A DNA stretch of 64,000 nucleotides from Bradyrhizobium ontarionense (GTDB lineage: Bacteria; Pseudomonadota; Alphaproteobacteria; Rhizobiales; Xanthobacteraceae): NCBI RefSeq assembly GCF_021088345.1, contig NZ_CP088156.1:7059001-7123000 (forward strand), given 5' to 3'. The translations under genes were made by a program, and so were the position numbers. The notes below the pieces were generated by a model. It saw only the letters and a list, made by a program, of their open reading frames with translations. It ran no database searches and had not been told where the DNA came from. Below are positions 1 through 9,403 of the stretch, piece after piece (position 1 is the stretch's first letter; the number at the start of each line of letters is the position of its first letter).

Positions 1-69
1 CGTCAGGGCTTGTCGGGCTCCAAGACCCCCTGCATAGTTGATTTGGGCCGTCCATCCGGGCGGCTCATG

Positions 70-255
70 TTCTCAGGGCGGGGTGGAATTCCCCACCGGC
101 GGTAAGCGTTCTCTGTCGAGGCGCGAGCCCGCGAGCGCCTTCTCTCTGCGGCGTGATTCGGGAAATCCTGTTCCCCGGATCGCACCAAATGGAGAAGGGT
201 CAGCAGATTCGGTGCGACTCCGAAGCCGACGGTCACAGTCCGGATGAAAGAGAAC
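70..255 (+). promoter_or_regulatory. FMN riboswitch (RFN element)
   Basis: The segment opens with the RFN hallmark TTCTCAGGGCGGGGTGGAAT, followed by TCCCCACCGGCGGTAAGCG. It closes with the conserved block GACGGTCACAGTCCGGATGA and AAAGAGAAC. The central arms are compatible with the multi-helix FMN aptamer. It lies on the same strand as, and about 80 bp before, a lumazine synthase gene, the expected target. By family knowledge FMN binding would lower expression of that gene. Whether control is by transcription or translation cannot be read with certainty. Confidence 0.95.
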
Positions 256-266
256 GGGTCCCGGCA

Positions 267-288
267 CCCCGCGCAATTCAGCGCGGGG
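267..288 (+). promoter_or_regulatory. Hairpin between FMN aptamer and ribH2 (candidate expression platform)
   Basis: A perfect 8-bp stem CCCCGCGC / GCGCGGGG with a 6-nt loop lies 12 nt after the aptamer. It has no U-run, so it is not a classical intrinsic terminator. A role as anti- or pro-terminator helix, or in controlling access to the ribosome site near position 325-335, is inferred from position only. Confidence 0.45.
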
Positions 289-336
289 GCGTCGTCGTTC
301 CGTATGCCCTGATTCTGGTCTCTGACGAGGACAACC

Positions 337-948
337 ATGAATCAGATGTTGCAAGACACTTCCATCGACACCGCCACAATCGACCCCACCGCAGCCGACG
401 GCTCGCCGCCGCCGGACAGGCTCCCCACGACGAGTCCGCCCGAGGCGTCGCCGCCGGCGCGCTCGCATCCGCACTTCGCCAAGCCGCAGCGCGTCGCCTT
501 CGTGCAATCGGCCTGGCATCGCGATGTCGTCGCCGAATGCCGTATCGCGTTTCTCGACGAGATCGAGGCGCGGCACATCCCGCGCGACCGTGTCGACATC
601 TTCGAGGTGCCGGGCTCGTTCGAGATCCCGCTGCATGCGCAGCTGCTCGCCAAGACGCGGCGCTACACCGCGATCGTCGCGGCCGGGCTCGTCGTCGACG
701 GCGGCATCTATCGCCACGAGTTCGTCGCCGACACCGTCATCAAGGCGCTGATGGACGTGCAGCTGCGCACCGAGGTGCCGGTGTTCTCCGCCGTGCTGAC
801 GCCGCAGCAATTCCACGAGACGCAGGCGCATTTCGACTTCTTCCGCAAGCATTTCTCCACCAAGGGTGTCGAGGTGGCGGAGGCCTGCGCCGAGACCTTG
901 CTCAGCCTGGAGCGGCTGCGCGGCCAGGTGGCGGCGGGGATCATTTGA
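337..948 (+). CDS. ribH2: 6,7-dimethyl-8-ribityllumazine synthase, type II (RibH2)
   Basis: This 203-residue protein catalyses the penultimate step of riboflavin synthesis, joining 5-amino-6-ribitylamino-uracil and a 4-carbon phosphate to give lumazine. The core starts near residue 50 (RVAFVQSAWHRDVV) and shows the family segments PGSFEIP and ALMDVQLRTEVPVFSAVLTP, then an HFDFF-like end. The first 45 or so residues are a Pro/Thr/Ser-rich extension absent from short bacterial enzymes, so an internal start is possible, though GAGGA precedes this ATG. Residues around the active site (AWHRDVV, GGIYRHEF) resemble the RibH2 type of rhizobia and Brucella rather than the RibH1 type. It stands alone under the FMN riboswitch, with no ribD, ribE or ribA neighbours, as is typical of RibH2. 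Confidence 0.93.
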   Translation: MNQMLQDTSIDTATIDPTAADGSPPPDRLPTTSPPEASPPARSHPHFAKPQRVAFVQSAWHRDVVAECRIAFLDEIEARHIPRDRVDIFEVPGSFEIPLHAQLLAKTRRYTAIVAAGLVVDGGIYRHEFVADTVIKALMDVQLRTEVPVFSAVLTPQQFHETQAHFDFFRKHFSTKGVEVAEACAETLLSLERLRGQVAAGII

Positions 949-994
949 GGCGCGTCGACGGTTGTCGGATCGCGGTGTCAGCCGCGAACTCGGT

Positions 995-1148
995 GCACCC
1001 TCTCCCCCTGTGGGAGAGGGTGGCGGGCATTGAGCGTAGCGAAATGCGCGCCGGGTGAGGGGTCTGCATCCGCGGAGACAGACCCCTCACCCGACATGAG
1101 CGAGCTTCGCTCGATCATGCCACCCTCTCCCACAAGGGGAGAGGGTGC
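995..1148. repeat. Long imperfect palindromic repeat between ribH2 and coxC
   Basis: The left arm (GCACCCTCTCC... GTGAGGGGTCTG) reappears inverted as the right arm (CAGACCCCTCACCC... GAGAGGGTGC), giving a hairpin of about 70 bp per arm. It includes smaller palindromes such as GAGCGAGCTTCGCTC. It is one of several repeat families that share the CCCTCTCCC/GGGAGAGGG core and recur in this window. It may act as a transcript end between ribH2 and coxC. Confidence 0.85.
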
Positions 1149-1342
1149 AGTGCCATTGTGGCGGCAGGCGCGCTCGCAACACTCCAAACGCAGAGCTCTC
1201 TCGCACACGCCGCCGCTTTCCCTCACGCCAGCGACACCACGCCCGCTCAAGCTCCGCTCCTTGTGTTGTCATTCTCCTCGCCACGCCTGTAAAATCGCCG
1301 GCGGGAGGAGGCTTGCCCGTGGCGACGGGCAAGCCGACAAGG

Positions 1343-2560
1343 ATGATCGAAGGATACGATCCTTATCTCGTCGCGCTCTCGGTCGTGATCGCGAGCCTGG
1401 GTGGCTATACCGGTTTCAGTCTCACCGCGCGCATCCGCAGCGGGCCGGGAGCTGATGCGCGCGTGCTGTTGTCCGGCGCCGCAGGCATTCTGGCCGTGGG
1501 CATCTGGACCATGCATTTCGTGGGCATGATGGCGGCGCCGCTGCCGGCCGACGCCGTCTATCTGGTGCTGCCGACCGTCATCTCGTTCCTGATCTGCGCG
1601 CTCGTCGTCGGCGTCTCGCTGTTCTTCGTCAGCATTGGCGATCCCAGTCCAACGCGCCTCATTCCCTCGGCGCTGCTGCTCGGTGCCGGTATCGCCAGCA
1701 TGCATTATGTCGGCATGCACGGGCTGTCGGGACGTTTCGGGCTGACGCATGATCCTGCGCTGGTGGCGCTGTCGGTCGCGATCGCGATCATCGCCGCCTA
1801 TGGCGGCCTGCGCATCTTCCTGGCGCGCCAGGATGGGCTGCGGCTCGCCATCAGCGCGGTCGCGTTCGGCATCGCCGTTTCCGGCATGCACTATACGGCG
1901 ATGCTGGGGATGCATGTCGTGCCGGACGGCGAAGCACATCATCATGCCGCAACCGGACTTGCTGCGTCGCAGCAAGTGCTCGCGATCGTCGTCGCCGTGC
2001 TGTGCTTCGTCATCGCCGCGGGTTTCCTGCTGTCGCTGGTGCCGGACCCGCGCCGACAATTGGGGCCGACGCCGGCCCTTGCCGAGGCCGCGCCGCAGTT
2101 GGCGCCGGAGCCGGTAGCGACGCCGATCGCTGTCGAGCCGGCCGTCGAGATCGCTGCGCCGGGCCGTGTCACCGCAGCTCCGCTCGGCGGCATCGGCCAG
2201 CCGCCGCGCGTGACCGCAGCGCGGCTGCCGTTGGAGGGCGCCAACGGAACCCATTTCATCGATGCCGGCGAGGTGCGCAGCGTCCGTGCCGATGCGCACT
2301 ATACAAGGGTGCACGACGGCACCCGCGAACGCATGTGTCCCTGGTCGATCTCCGAGGCCGAGGCGCAGCTCGACCCCGGCCGCTTCATCCGCGTGCATCG
2401 CAGCCACATCGTCGCGATCGAGCACGTGACCTTCGTCGGCAAGGAGGGCGAGGGCGCGATCATCGAGCTCGATGGTCCGTCGAAGCCGCGCGTCCCGGTC
2501 AGCCGCGCCAAGGTCGCCGAGGTCAAGGCGCGGCTCGGTCTGGTGCGTCGGCAAGCCTGA
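1343..2560 (+). CDS. coxC: CoxC-like MHYT sensor / LytTR DNA-binding protein
   Basis: This is a 405-residue membrane-bound putative regulator. The N-terminal two thirds hold about seven hydrophobic segments with three MHYT-type motifs: MHFVGM at 57-62, MHYVGM at 120-125 and MHYTAM at 182-187. This domain is proposed in the literature to bind copper and sense CO, O2 or NO. After a Pro/Ala-rich linker (about 235-295) comes a LytTR DNA-binding domain (about 300-400) with the typical RFIRVHRSHIV motif. MHYT-LytTR is the architecture of CoxC and CoxH of Afipia (Oligotropha) carboxidovorans, and coxMSL follows directly, so the name rests on both domain order and synteny. The ATG at 1343 is chosen because the membrane domain begins there. 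Upstream in-frame codons read through the repeat and look non-coding. Confidence 0.85.
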   Translation: MIEGYDPYLVALSVVIASLGGYTGFSLTARIRSGPGADARVLLSGAAGILAVGIWTMHFVGMMAAPLPADAVYLVLPTVISFLICALVVGVSLFFVSIGDPSPTRLIPSALLLGAGIASMHYVGMHGLSGRFGLTHDPALVALSVAIAIIAAYGGLRIFLARQDGLRLAISAVAFGIAVSGMHYTAMLGMHVVPDGEAHHHAATGLAASQQVLAIVVAVLCFVIAAGFLLSLVPDPRRQLGPTPALAEAAPQLAPEPVATPIAVEPAVEIAAPGRVTAAPLGGIGQPPRVTAARLPLEGANGTHFIDAGEVRSVRADAHYTRVHDGTRERMCPWSISEAEAQLDPGRFIRVHRSHIVAIEHVTFVGKEGEGAIIELDGPSKPRVPVSRAKVAEVKARLGLVRRQA

Positions 2561-2925
2561 TCGCCACTCTTCCGTTCGCAGCTGCAGCGAGGTTGCGCGC
2601 TCATTCTCCGCAACGCACGCAGAGCGATGGACGGCACGAGAGGCTGCCGTCGTGGGATGCGTGCGGCGCTGCGCGCAGGCTCAAGCCTCGGCGCGCGCGA
2701 TTGGGACGCCTTCGCTGACGCAGTTCGTGCGCGTTCTCCTGCATTTCGTGTGATTTCACGGTTGTCCGTGCCGGCCTCGTTGCGCCTGTCGCCATCCCGA
2801 TCGACCTTCCGCGCCAACAGCGCCAAGCGCCAGCGTTCGTACTTCGCTCTCGCAGCACGAACGTCAGTCGCAACGGCGCAAACGGCCGAGCCGACAAGGC
2901 ATGCCAGCACAGGAGGGGAAACGCG
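2561..2925. other. coxC-coxM intergenic region (candidate coxMSL promoter region)
   Basis: This 365-bp stretch has no convincing gene. It ends with a strong ribosome binding site (AGGAGGGG) a few bases before coxM. It is the only cox gap without an obvious palindromic repeat element, and it is where a LytTR regulator such as CoxC would be expected to bind. No specific promoter or LytTR direct repeat could be assigned by eye. Confidence 0.4.
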
Positions 2926-3789
2926 ATGATTCCTGGCCCGTTCGACTATCACCGGCCCGCGAGCGTCACCGACGCGATCAGGCTGCTCGCCGATCTCGGC
3001 GACGAGGCCCGTCCGCTCGCCGGCGGTCACAGCCTGTTGCCGATGATGAAATTGCGGCTGGCGACCCCGGCACATCTGATCGATCTGCATGGCATCGCCG
3101 GCTTGAAGGGCATCCGCCGCGACGGCAACCGCATCATCATCGGCGCGATGACCACGCAGGCCGAGCTGCTGGCCTCCGCCGATATCGGCAGCAGCCTGCC
3201 GATCCTGCACGAGACGGCGCTCGTGATCGCCGATCCGCAGGTGCGCTATCGCGGCACGCTGGGCGGTAACGTCGCCAATGGCGATCCCGGCAACGACATG
3301 CCGGCGCTGATGCTGGCGCTGGACGCGAGCTATCGGCTCGAAGGGCCGAATGGCGCCCGCGAGGTTGCCGCGCGCGACTTCTACCAGGGCGCCTATTTCA
3401 CCGCGCTCGAGCCGGGCGAGATCCTGACCGGCATCAGCATCCCGGTTCCAGCTGCGGGGCACGGCTACGCCTATGAGAAGCTGAAGCGCAAGGTCGGCGA
3501 TTATGCGACGGCGGCTGCGGCCGTCGTGCTGACGATGGCCGGCGGCAAGGTCGCGACGTGCGTGATCGCGCTCACCAATCTGCACGAGACGCCGCTGCTG
3601 GCGACGGACGCGGCGAATGCCGTGATCGGCACCGCGCTGGATGATGCCGCGCTGAAGGCGGCCGCGGGCGCCGCGCGGGCGATCATGCAGCCGGCCTCCG
3701 ACGCGCGGGGACCGGCCGAATACCGCAAGCACGTCGGCGGCATCATGGTGATGCGCGCGCTGCAGCGCGCGGCGAGCCGGGCCAAGTAG
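2926..3789 (+). CDS. coxM: Carbon monoxide dehydrogenase medium (FAD) subunit
   Basis: This 287-residue FAD-binding subunit of aerobic CO dehydrogenase passes electrons from the iron-sulfur clusters of CoxS toward the quinone pool. Both FAD pyrophosphate-binding motifs sit where they do in the structurally known enzyme: AGGHS at 32-36 and TLGGN at 111-115. Length matches the family (about 288). The domain order is an FAD-binding domain followed by the CO dehydrogenase flavoprotein C-terminal domain (about 180-285). It is the first structural gene in the M-S-L order typical of form I clusters. Confidence 0.96.
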   Translation: MIPGPFDYHRPASVTDAIRLLADLGDEARPLAGGHSLLPMMKLRLATPAHLIDLHGIAGLKGIRRDGNRIIIGAMTTQAELLASADIGSSLPILHETALVIADPQVRYRGTLGGNVANGDPGNDMPALMLALDASYRLEGPNGAREVAARDFYQGAYFTALEPGEILTGISIPVPAAGHGYAYEKLKRKVGDYATAAAAVVLTMAGGKVATCVIALTNLHETPLLATDAANAVIGTALDDAALKAAAGAARAIMQPASDARGPAEYRKHVGGIMVMRALQRAASRAK

Positions 3790-4058
3790 TTCGTGTTTGG
3801 CAACGCCGGCGCCGCACGCGCGGTGCACCTCGCCCCGCTCTTGTCCGCCGTAGCTCGTAGAGCGAAGGCGGATGCGGGGAGAGGTCGGATTGCATCGCAA
3901 GATGCAATCCGGGTGAGGGGGGACAGGTCTCACCACTCACACCGCCCGTGCGTCTGCCCCTCACCCCAGCCCTCTCCCCGTGAAGAACGGGGAGAGGGAG
4001 CGCACCGAGAGCGTGGCTCGCGTGGAGCCCAAGTTTCAAGAATGTCAGGGAGCAACGA
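3790..4058. repeat. Repeat-filled gap between coxM and coxS
   Basis: The 269-bp gap is built from dispersed palindromes. One covers about 3845-3875 (CCGCCGTAGC... GAAGGCGG). A second, at 3887-3910, has a perfect 10-bp stem GGATTGCATC / GATGCAATCC. A third, at about 3955-4003, has the unit CCCCTCACCCC then CTCTCCCCGT... ACGGGGAGAGGG. The last unit recurs at about 55060 and, altered, inside uvrB. No gene is seen. The gap separates two subunits of one enzyme that are usually almost contiguous. Confidence 0.85.
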
Positions 4059-4559
4059 ATGCCCAAAACCCACGTCACGATGAAGGTGAACGGCAGCGAG
4101 GTCGAACGCCTCGCCGAGCCGCGCACGCTTCTGGTTCATTTCCTGCGCGAGCAGGCCCAGCTCACCGGCACCCATATCGGCTGCGAGACCAGCCATTGCG
4201 GCGCCTGCACGATCGACATCGACGGCATGAGCGTGAAGAGCTGCACCATGCTCGCGGTGCAGGCCAATGGCTCTGAGATCACCACCATCGAGGGCATGGC
4301 CAATGTCGACGGCTCGCTGTCGGCGCTGCAGGAAGGCTTCCGGATGATGCACGGCCTGCAATGCGGCTTCTGCACGCCGGGCATGATTGTCCGCGCGCAT
4401 CGCCTGCTGCAGGAAAATCCCTCTCCGACCGAGACCGAGATCCGCGCCGGCATCTCCGGCAACATCTGCCGCTGCACCGGCTATCAGAACATCGTCAAGG
4501 CGATCCAATACGCCGCCGCCAAGATCAACGGCGTTGACTACAAGGAGGCCGCGGAATGA
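4059..4559 (+). CDS. coxS: Carbon monoxide dehydrogenase small (2x[2Fe-2S]) subunit
   Basis: This 166-residue iron-sulfur subunit has exactly the length of the A. carboxidovorans protein. The N-terminal plant-ferredoxin-like domain holds C42, C47, C50 and C62. The C-terminal helical domain holds C102, C105, C137 and C139 in the GFCTPG and ICRCTGY contexts. All eight ligands of the two [2Fe-2S] clusters are therefore present and correctly spaced. Its TGA stop overlaps the coxL ATG (ATGA), which implies translational coupling and equal stoichiometry. Confidence 0.97.
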   Translation: MPKTHVTMKVNGSEVERLAEPRTLLVHFLREQAQLTGTHIGCETSHCGACTIDIDGMSVKSCTMLAVQANGSEITTIEGMANVDGSLSALQEGFRMMHGLQCGFCTPGMIVRAHRLLQENPSPTETEIRAGISGNICRCTGYQNIVKAIQYAAAKINGVDYKEAAE

Positions 4560-6976
4560 ACGATCTCACTCCCACGCGGGAACAACGTGAAGCCGCGCTC
4601 GAAGGCATGGGCTGCAAGCGCAAGCGCGTCGAGGACATCCGCTTCACGCAAGGGCGGGGCAACTACGTCGACGACGTCAAGCTGCCCGGCATGCTGCATG
4701 GCGACTTCGTCCGCTCGCCGCATGCCCACGCACGGGTGAAGTCGATCGACAGCACCGAGGCGCTGAAGGTGCCGGGCGTGCTCGCGGTGATCACCGCCGA
4801 GACCCTGAAAACCGTCAATCTCGCCTGGATGCCGACGCTCGCGGGCGACGTGCAGATGGTGCTCGCCGACGGCAAGGTGCTGTTCCAGAACCAGGAGGTC
4901 GCCTTCGTGGTCGCGACCGACCGCTACGCGGCCGATGACGGCGTCAACAAGGTGGTCGTCGAATATGAGGCGCTGCCGGTGCTGGTCGATCCGTTCAAGG
5001 CGATGGATCCGGATGCACCCGTGTTGCGCGAGGATCTCGCCGGCAAGACATCGGGCGCGCATGGGCCGCGCAAGCATCACAACCACATCTTCGAATGGGC
5101 GATCGGCGACAAGGACCTCACCGATGCGGCCTTCGCCAAGGCCGAGGTGACCATCAAGGAGATGATCTCCTATCACCGCACCCATCCGTCGCCGCTGGAA
5201 ACCTGCCAGTGCGTCTGCTCGTTCGACAAGATCAAGGGCGAGCTGACGATCTGGGGCACGTTCCAGGCGCCGCATGTCATCAGGACCGTGGTGTCGCTGA
5301 TCGCAAAGATCCCGGAGCAGAAGATCCACGTGATCGCGCCCGACATCGGCGGCGGCTTCGGTAACAAGGTCGGCGCCTATCCCGGCTATATCTGTGCGGC
5401 GGTGGCCTCGATCGTCACCGGCAAGCCGGTGAAATGGGTCGAGGACCGCATCGAGAACCTGACCGCGACGTCGTTCGCGCGCGACTACCACATGACCACC
5501 GAGCTCGCCGCGACCAAGGAGGGTAAGGTCACCGGCCTGCGCGTCCATGTGCTGGCCGATCACGGCGCGTTCGACGCCTGCGCCGATCCGTCGAAATGGC
5601 CGGCCGGCTTCTTCAACATCGTCACCGGCTCCTATGATTTCCCGGTCGCGCATTGCGTCGTCGACGGCATCTACACCAACAAGGCGCCGGGCGGGGTCGC
5701 CTATCGCTGCTCGTTCCGGGTCACCGAAGCGGCCTATTGCATCGAGCGCGCGATGGACATTCTGGCGCAGAAGCTCGGCATGGACCCGGCCGAGCTTCGC
5801 TTGAAGAACTTCGTCAGGCCGGAGCAGTTTCCTTATCATTCGGCGCTGGGCTGGGAATACGATTCCGGCGACTACCACACCGCCATGCGCAAGATGATGG
5901 AGGCCGTGGACTACGCCGGCTTGCGCAAGGAGCAGGCGGACAAGCGCGCCGCGTTCAAGCGCGGCGAGACCCGAGACATCATGGGCATCGGCGTCTCCTT
6001 CTTCACCGAGATCGTCGGCGCCGGCCCGTCGAAGAACTGCGACATCCTTGGCATTGCGATGTTCGACTCCTGCGAAATCCGCCTGCACCCGACCGGGTCC
6101 GGCATCGCGCGCGTCGGCACCAAGAGCCAGGGCCAGGGCCACGAAACCACCTGGGCGCAGATCATCGCCACCGAGATCGGCATTCCCGCCGACAACATCA
6201 TGGTGGAGGAGGGCAACACCGACACCGCGCCGTATGGCCTGGGCACCTACGGTTCGCGCTCGACGCCGGTCGCGGGCGCCGCGATCGCGATGGCGGCGCG
6301 CAAGATCAAAGCCAAGGCGCAGATGATCGCGGCCTACAAGCTCGAGGTCCACGAGGACGATCTCGAATGGGACATCGACGGTTTCCGGGTGAAAGGTCTT
6401 CCGGAGAAGGTGATGTCGATGAAGGACATCTGCTGGGCGGCGTACAACTCCGTTCCGCCCGGCATGGAGCCGGGGCTGGAGGCGGTCAGCTACTACGATC
6501 CGCCCAACATGACGTATCCGTTCGGCGCCTATCTCTGCGTGATGGAGATCGACGTCGATACCGGTGTCTACAAGATCAGGCGCTTCTATGCGCTCGATGA
6601 TTGCGGCACCCGCATCAACCCGATGATCATCGAGGGCCAGATTCACGGCGGCCTCACCGAAGCCTTCGCCATCGCGATGGGCCAGGAGATCCGCTACGAC
6701 TCGGAAGGCAACGTCGTCACCGGCTCGTTCATGGACTTCTTCATGCCGACCGCCGTCGAGACGCCGCATTGGGAGACCGACTTCACCGTCACTCCGTCGC
6801 CGCATCACCCGATCGGCGCCAAGGGCGTCGGCGAAAGCCCCAATGTCGGCGGCGTGCCGGCGTTCTCCAACGCGGTCAACGATGCGTTCTCGTTCCTAGG
6901 CTCCACGCACATCCAGATGCCGCACGACTTCTGGCGCAACTGGCAGGCGGCGAAGAGCCTGGGTGTGTTGGGGTAG
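4556..6976 (+). CDS. coxL: Form I carbon monoxide dehydrogenase large (Mo-Cu) subunit
   Basis: This 806-residue catalytic subunit oxidises CO to CO2 at a Mo-S-Cu site bound to molybdopterin cytosine dinucleotide. The active-site loop reads AYRCSFR at 382-388, the signature separating true CO dehydrogenases (form I) from form II proteins (AYRGAGR). C385 corresponds to the copper-binding cysteine C388 of A. carboxidovorans. E760 in GVGES matches its catalytic E763, so the offset of three residues is constant. GGGFGNK at 265-271 is the Mo-cofactor-binding motif. The protein is collinear throughout (family about 809 residues), with no sign of decay. Confidence 0.98.
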   Translation: MNDLTPTREQREAALEGMGCKRKRVEDIRFTQGRGNYVDDVKLPGMLHGDFVRSPHAHARVKSIDSTEALKVPGVLAVITAETLKTVNLAWMPTLAGDVQMVLADGKVLFQNQEVAFVVATDRYAADDGVNKVVVEYEALPVLVDPFKAMDPDAPVLREDLAGKTSGAHGPRKHHNHIFEWAIGDKDLTDAAFAKAEVTIKEMISYHRTHPSPLETCQCVCSFDKIKGELTIWGTFQAPHVIRTVVSLIAKIPEQKIHVIAPDIGGGFGNKVGAYPGYICAAVASIVTGKPVKWVEDRIENLTATSFARDYHMTTELAATKEGKVTGLRVHVLADHGAFDACADPSKWPAGFFNIVTGSYDFPVAHCVVDGIYTNKAPGGVAYRCSFRVTEAAYCIERAMDILAQKLGMDPAELRLKNFVRPEQFPYHSALGWEYDSGDYHTAMRKMMEAVDYAGLRKEQADKRAAFKRGETRDIMGIGVSFFTEIVGAGPSKNCDILGIAMFDSCEIRLHPTGSGIARVGTKSQGQGHETTWAQIIATEIGIPADNIMVEEGNTDTAPYGLGTYGSRSTPVAGAAIAMAARKIKAKAQMIAAYKLEVHEDDLEWDIDGFRVKGLPEKVMSMKDICWAAYNSVPPGMEPGLEAVSYYDPPNMTYPFGAYLCVMEIDVDTGVYKIRRFYALDDCGTRINPMIIEGQIHGGLTEAFAIAMGQEIRYDSEGNVVTGSFMDFFMPTAVETPHWETDFTVTPSPHHPIGAKGVGESPNVGGVPAFSNAVNDAFSFLGSTHIQMPHDFWRNWQAAKSLGVLG

Positions 6977-6995
6977 ATACGATCCGTTGTGTCGT

Positions 6996-7078
6996 CGTCA
7001 TTGCGAGGAGCGAAGCGACGAAGCAATCCAGAGTCCCGCCCACCACCCTGGATTGCTTCGCTGCGCTCGCAATGACGT
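6996..7078. repeat. Dispersed palindromic repeat, GTCATTGCGAG family (copy 1)
   Basis: The left arm starts CGTCATTGCGAGGAGCGAAG and ends in CAATCCAG. The right arm is CTGGATTGCTTCGCTGCGCTCGCAATGACG in reverse orientation, with about 20 bp between. The same element occurs at 20029-20099 and 22292-22376. It is non-coding and lies between coxL and coxD. Confidence 0.9.
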
Positions 7079-7106
7079 AGAGAGAAACGACTCTGTAACC
7101 GCCTCG

Positions 7107-7211
7107 GCAGTGCGCTCCCCTCCCCCTTGCGGGGAGGGGGCGGGGGTGGGGGTCCCCAGCGGCAGTCTCGCTTGGGGCACCCCCCTAACCCTCCCACAAG
7201 GGGGAGGGAAC
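7107..7211. repeat. Palindromic repeat, CCCTCCCCC-GCGGGGAGGG family
   Basis: Nested stems include CCCTCCCCCTTGCGGGGAGGG on the left and CCCTCCCACAAGGGGGAGGG on the right. An inner arm pair (CCCCAGCGGCAGTCTCGCTTGGGG) surrounds the centre. It occupies the rest of the coxL-coxD gap. Related units are found in frame inside uvrB at about 43231-43377. Confidence 0.85.
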
Positions 7212-7255
7212 GGACTGGCGCCGTGCCCAGAGTTCTGACCAATCAGATCATCGAC

Positions 7256-8125
7256 ATGAAAACCCGCGACGACATCGCCCGATCCCTCGCCACCTGCGGC
7301 TACATCGCTGACGGTGAGCTTTCGACCGCGCTCTCGCTGATGCAGCTGCTGAAGCGCCCGCTTCTGCTTGAGGGCGAGGCCGGCGTCGGCAAGACCGAGG
7401 TGGCCAAGGCGCTGGCCTGCGTGCACGGCACCGAGTTGATCCGCCTGCAATGCTACGAGGGGCTCGACCAGAGTTCCGCGTTATATGAGTGGAACTACCA
7501 GCGCCAGCTGCTCGCGATCGAGGCGCATCGCGGCCACGGCGAGGGAATCGAGGACCAGATCTTCTCGGAGAAATACCTGCTGGAGCGGCCGCTGCTCGCC
7601 GCCATCCGACGCGCCACCCCGCCAGTTCTGCTGATCGACGAGATCGATCGCGCCGACGACGAGTTCGAGGCATTCCTGCTGGAGCTGCTGTCCGACTTCC
7701 AGGTCTCGATCCCCGAGCTCGGCACCATCACGGCCACCAGCATTCCGCATGTGGTGCTGACCTCCAACGGTACCCGCGAGTTGTCTGACGCGCTGCGCCG
7801 GCGCTGTCTCTATCATTATGTCGATTATCCCGATGTCGATCGTGAGGCCCGCATCATCCTGGCGCGGGTCGATGGCACGTCGGCGCAGCTCGCTTTGCAG
7901 ATCGCGCGGCTGGTCGAAGGCTTGCGCAAGGAGGAGCTGCGGAAGGTGCCCGGTGTGGCCGAGACGCTGGACTGGGCGGCTGCGCTGGTCGGGCTCGACG
8001 TGCGCGATCTCAAGGACCAGCCCGAGGTCGTGTATGAGACCCTGATGTGCCTGCTCAAGACTCACGAGGATCGCTCTCGCGTCACGCGCGAGGTCGCGGC
8101 GCGGCTGTTGGGGAAGGTGGCATGA
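7256..8125 (+). CDS. coxD: CoxD, MoxR-type AAA+ ATPase for CO dehydrogenase active-site maturation
   Basis: This 289-residue AAA+ protein has Walker A GEAGVGKT at 40-47 and Walker B VLLIDEID at 124-131, with a sensor segment VLTSNGTREL and an Arg-rich DALRRRC region after it. In A. carboxidovorans CoxD is a membrane-associated ATPase needed to sulfurate the Mo centre and build the Mo-Cu site. The gene follows coxL here as it does there. The ATG at 7256 is chosen because upstream in-frame codons read through the palindromic repeat. Its stop overlaps the coxE start (ATGA). Confidence 0.93.
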   Translation: MKTRDDIARSLATCGYIADGELSTALSLMQLLKRPLLLEGEAGVGKTEVAKALACVHGTELIRLQCYEGLDQSSALYEWNYQRQLLAIEAHRGHGEGIEDQIFSEKYLLERPLLAAIRRATPPVLLIDEIDRADDEFEAFLLELLSDFQVSIPELGTITATSIPHVVLTSNGTRELSDALRRRCLYHYVDYPDVDREARIILARVDGTSAQLALQIARLVEGLRKEELRKVPGVAETLDWAAALVGLDVRDLKDQPEVVYETLMCLLKTHEDRSRVTREVAARLLGKVA

Positions 8126-9327
8126 GCTGCTGTGGCGCGACACCCGACCACGAGGACATGGAGGCGGTGGCGCGGCTGGTCGCGGGTCGGCTCGGCGCTT
8201 TCCTGAAGACCCTGCGCGACAATGGCTTTGCGGTTGGCCTGTCGGAAGGTCAGGACGCCGCGGCCGTCATGGCCGAAGGTTATGCCGACAGGCCCGGCCT
8301 GCTGCGTTCCGCCTTCAAGCATCTGTTCTCCGCGCGCAAGAGCGAGTGGGATCGCTTCGACGGCTTGTTCGATGCGTTCTGGCTGGGCAAGCGCGTGCGC
8401 TCACGTAGTCTCACCTCTGGATCACCGCAGTTTGCGAACAGCCCGTCGTTGAAGAGTCTGCAGGATACCAATGCCGCTCAACAGGGGCCGCAGGGTGCGA
8501 CTGATCAGATTCCCTCGGACGAGACGCCGCGCGAGGGAGGCGGGGAGGGACGCAGCGAGGGCGCCTCGCGCGTCGAGACGTTGGCCGACACCGACTTCCG
8601 CAAGCTCGCTGATCCCGACCAGGTCGCTCTCGCGCATGAGGCGGCGGCGCGGCTCGCCAAGGCGATGCGGACGCGGCTGACGCGCCGTGATCAGCTTCGC
8701 CGCAGCGGCGAGCGGCTCGACCTGCGGCGGACGATCCATCGCAACATCAGCCATGGCGGCGTGCCGATCGCGCTGGTGCACCGCCGCCGCAAGCACAAAC
8801 CGCTGCGACTGGTGGTGCTGCTCGACGCCTCCGGCTCGATGAGCCCCTACACGGCGGTGTTTCTGCGCTTCATCCATGGCGTGCTCGACGCCTTTCATGA
8901 GGCCGAGGCGTTCCTGTTCCACACCCGCCTCGCTTACGTGTCCGATGCGATGAAGGAGAAGGATGCCGCGCGCGCGCTCGACCGGCTGTCGATGATGGCG
9001 CAGGGCGCCGGTGGCGGCACGAAGATCGGCGAGAGCCTGCAGACCTTCAACCGCTGGCACGCATCGCGCGTCATCCATTCGCGCAGCTGCGTGATGATCG
9101 TCTCCGACGGCTATGACACGGGCGATCCGGCTTTGCTCGGGCGCGAGATGGCGCAGTTGAAGCGCCGCTGCCGCCGCATCGTCTGGCTCAATCCGATGCT
9201 CGGCTGGGACGGCTACGCGCCGGAAGCGCGCGGCATCAAAGCGGCGCTGCCCTTTGTCGATCTCTACGCGCCTGCGCATACGCTGTCGTCGCTCGCGGCG
9301 CTCGAGCCGTATCTGGCGAGGTTGTGA
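8122..9327 (+). CDS. coxE: CoxE, VWA-domain partner of CoxD
   Basis: This 401-residue protein has a C-terminal von Willebrand factor A-type domain with the metal-ion-dependent adhesion motif DASGS at 235-239. A basic, low-complexity middle part precedes it (about 95-170). MoxR ATPases typically work with VWA partners, and CoxE has been proposed to act with CoxD in inserting copper into the active site. The ATG overlapping the coxD stop is chosen, giving translational coupling. A Ser/Gly/Glu-rich segment around 130-150 looks like a flexible linker. Confidence 0.92.
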   Translation: MSCCGATPDHEDMEAVARLVAGRLGAFLKTLRDNGFAVGLSEGQDAAAVMAEGYADRPGLLRSAFKHLFSARKSEWDRFDGLFDAFWLGKRVRSRSLTSGSPQFANSPSLKSLQDTNAAQQGPQGATDQIPSDETPREGGGEGRSEGASRVETLADTDFRKLADPDQVALAHEAAARLAKAMRTRLTRRDQLRRSGERLDLRRTIHRNISHGGVPIALVHRRRKHKPLRLVVLLDASGSMSPYTAVFLRFIHGVLDAFHEAEAFLFHTRLAYVSDAMKEKDAARALDRLSMMAQGAGGGTKIGESLQTFNRWHASRVIHSRSCVMIVSDGYDTGDPALLGREMAQLKRRCRRIVWLNPMLGWDGYAPEARGIKAALPFVDLYAPAHTLSSLAALEPYLARL

Positions 9328-9403
9328 TGTCAGGAAATAGCAACATGGATGTGCGTGCAGGGCGTGCTGTTGCGGCATCGGCAGTCCGCTCCCTCCTCCT
9401 TCA

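Noticed and set aside
73..852. Long minus-strand open frame opposite the riboswitch and ribH2
   Set aside because: Arg/Asp-rich low-complexity translation typical of an antisense frame in GC-rich DNA. ribH2 and the riboswitch explain the region.
4538..6808. Very long minus-strand open frame opposite coxL
   Set aside because: It mirrors the strongly conserved coxL and shows no domain.
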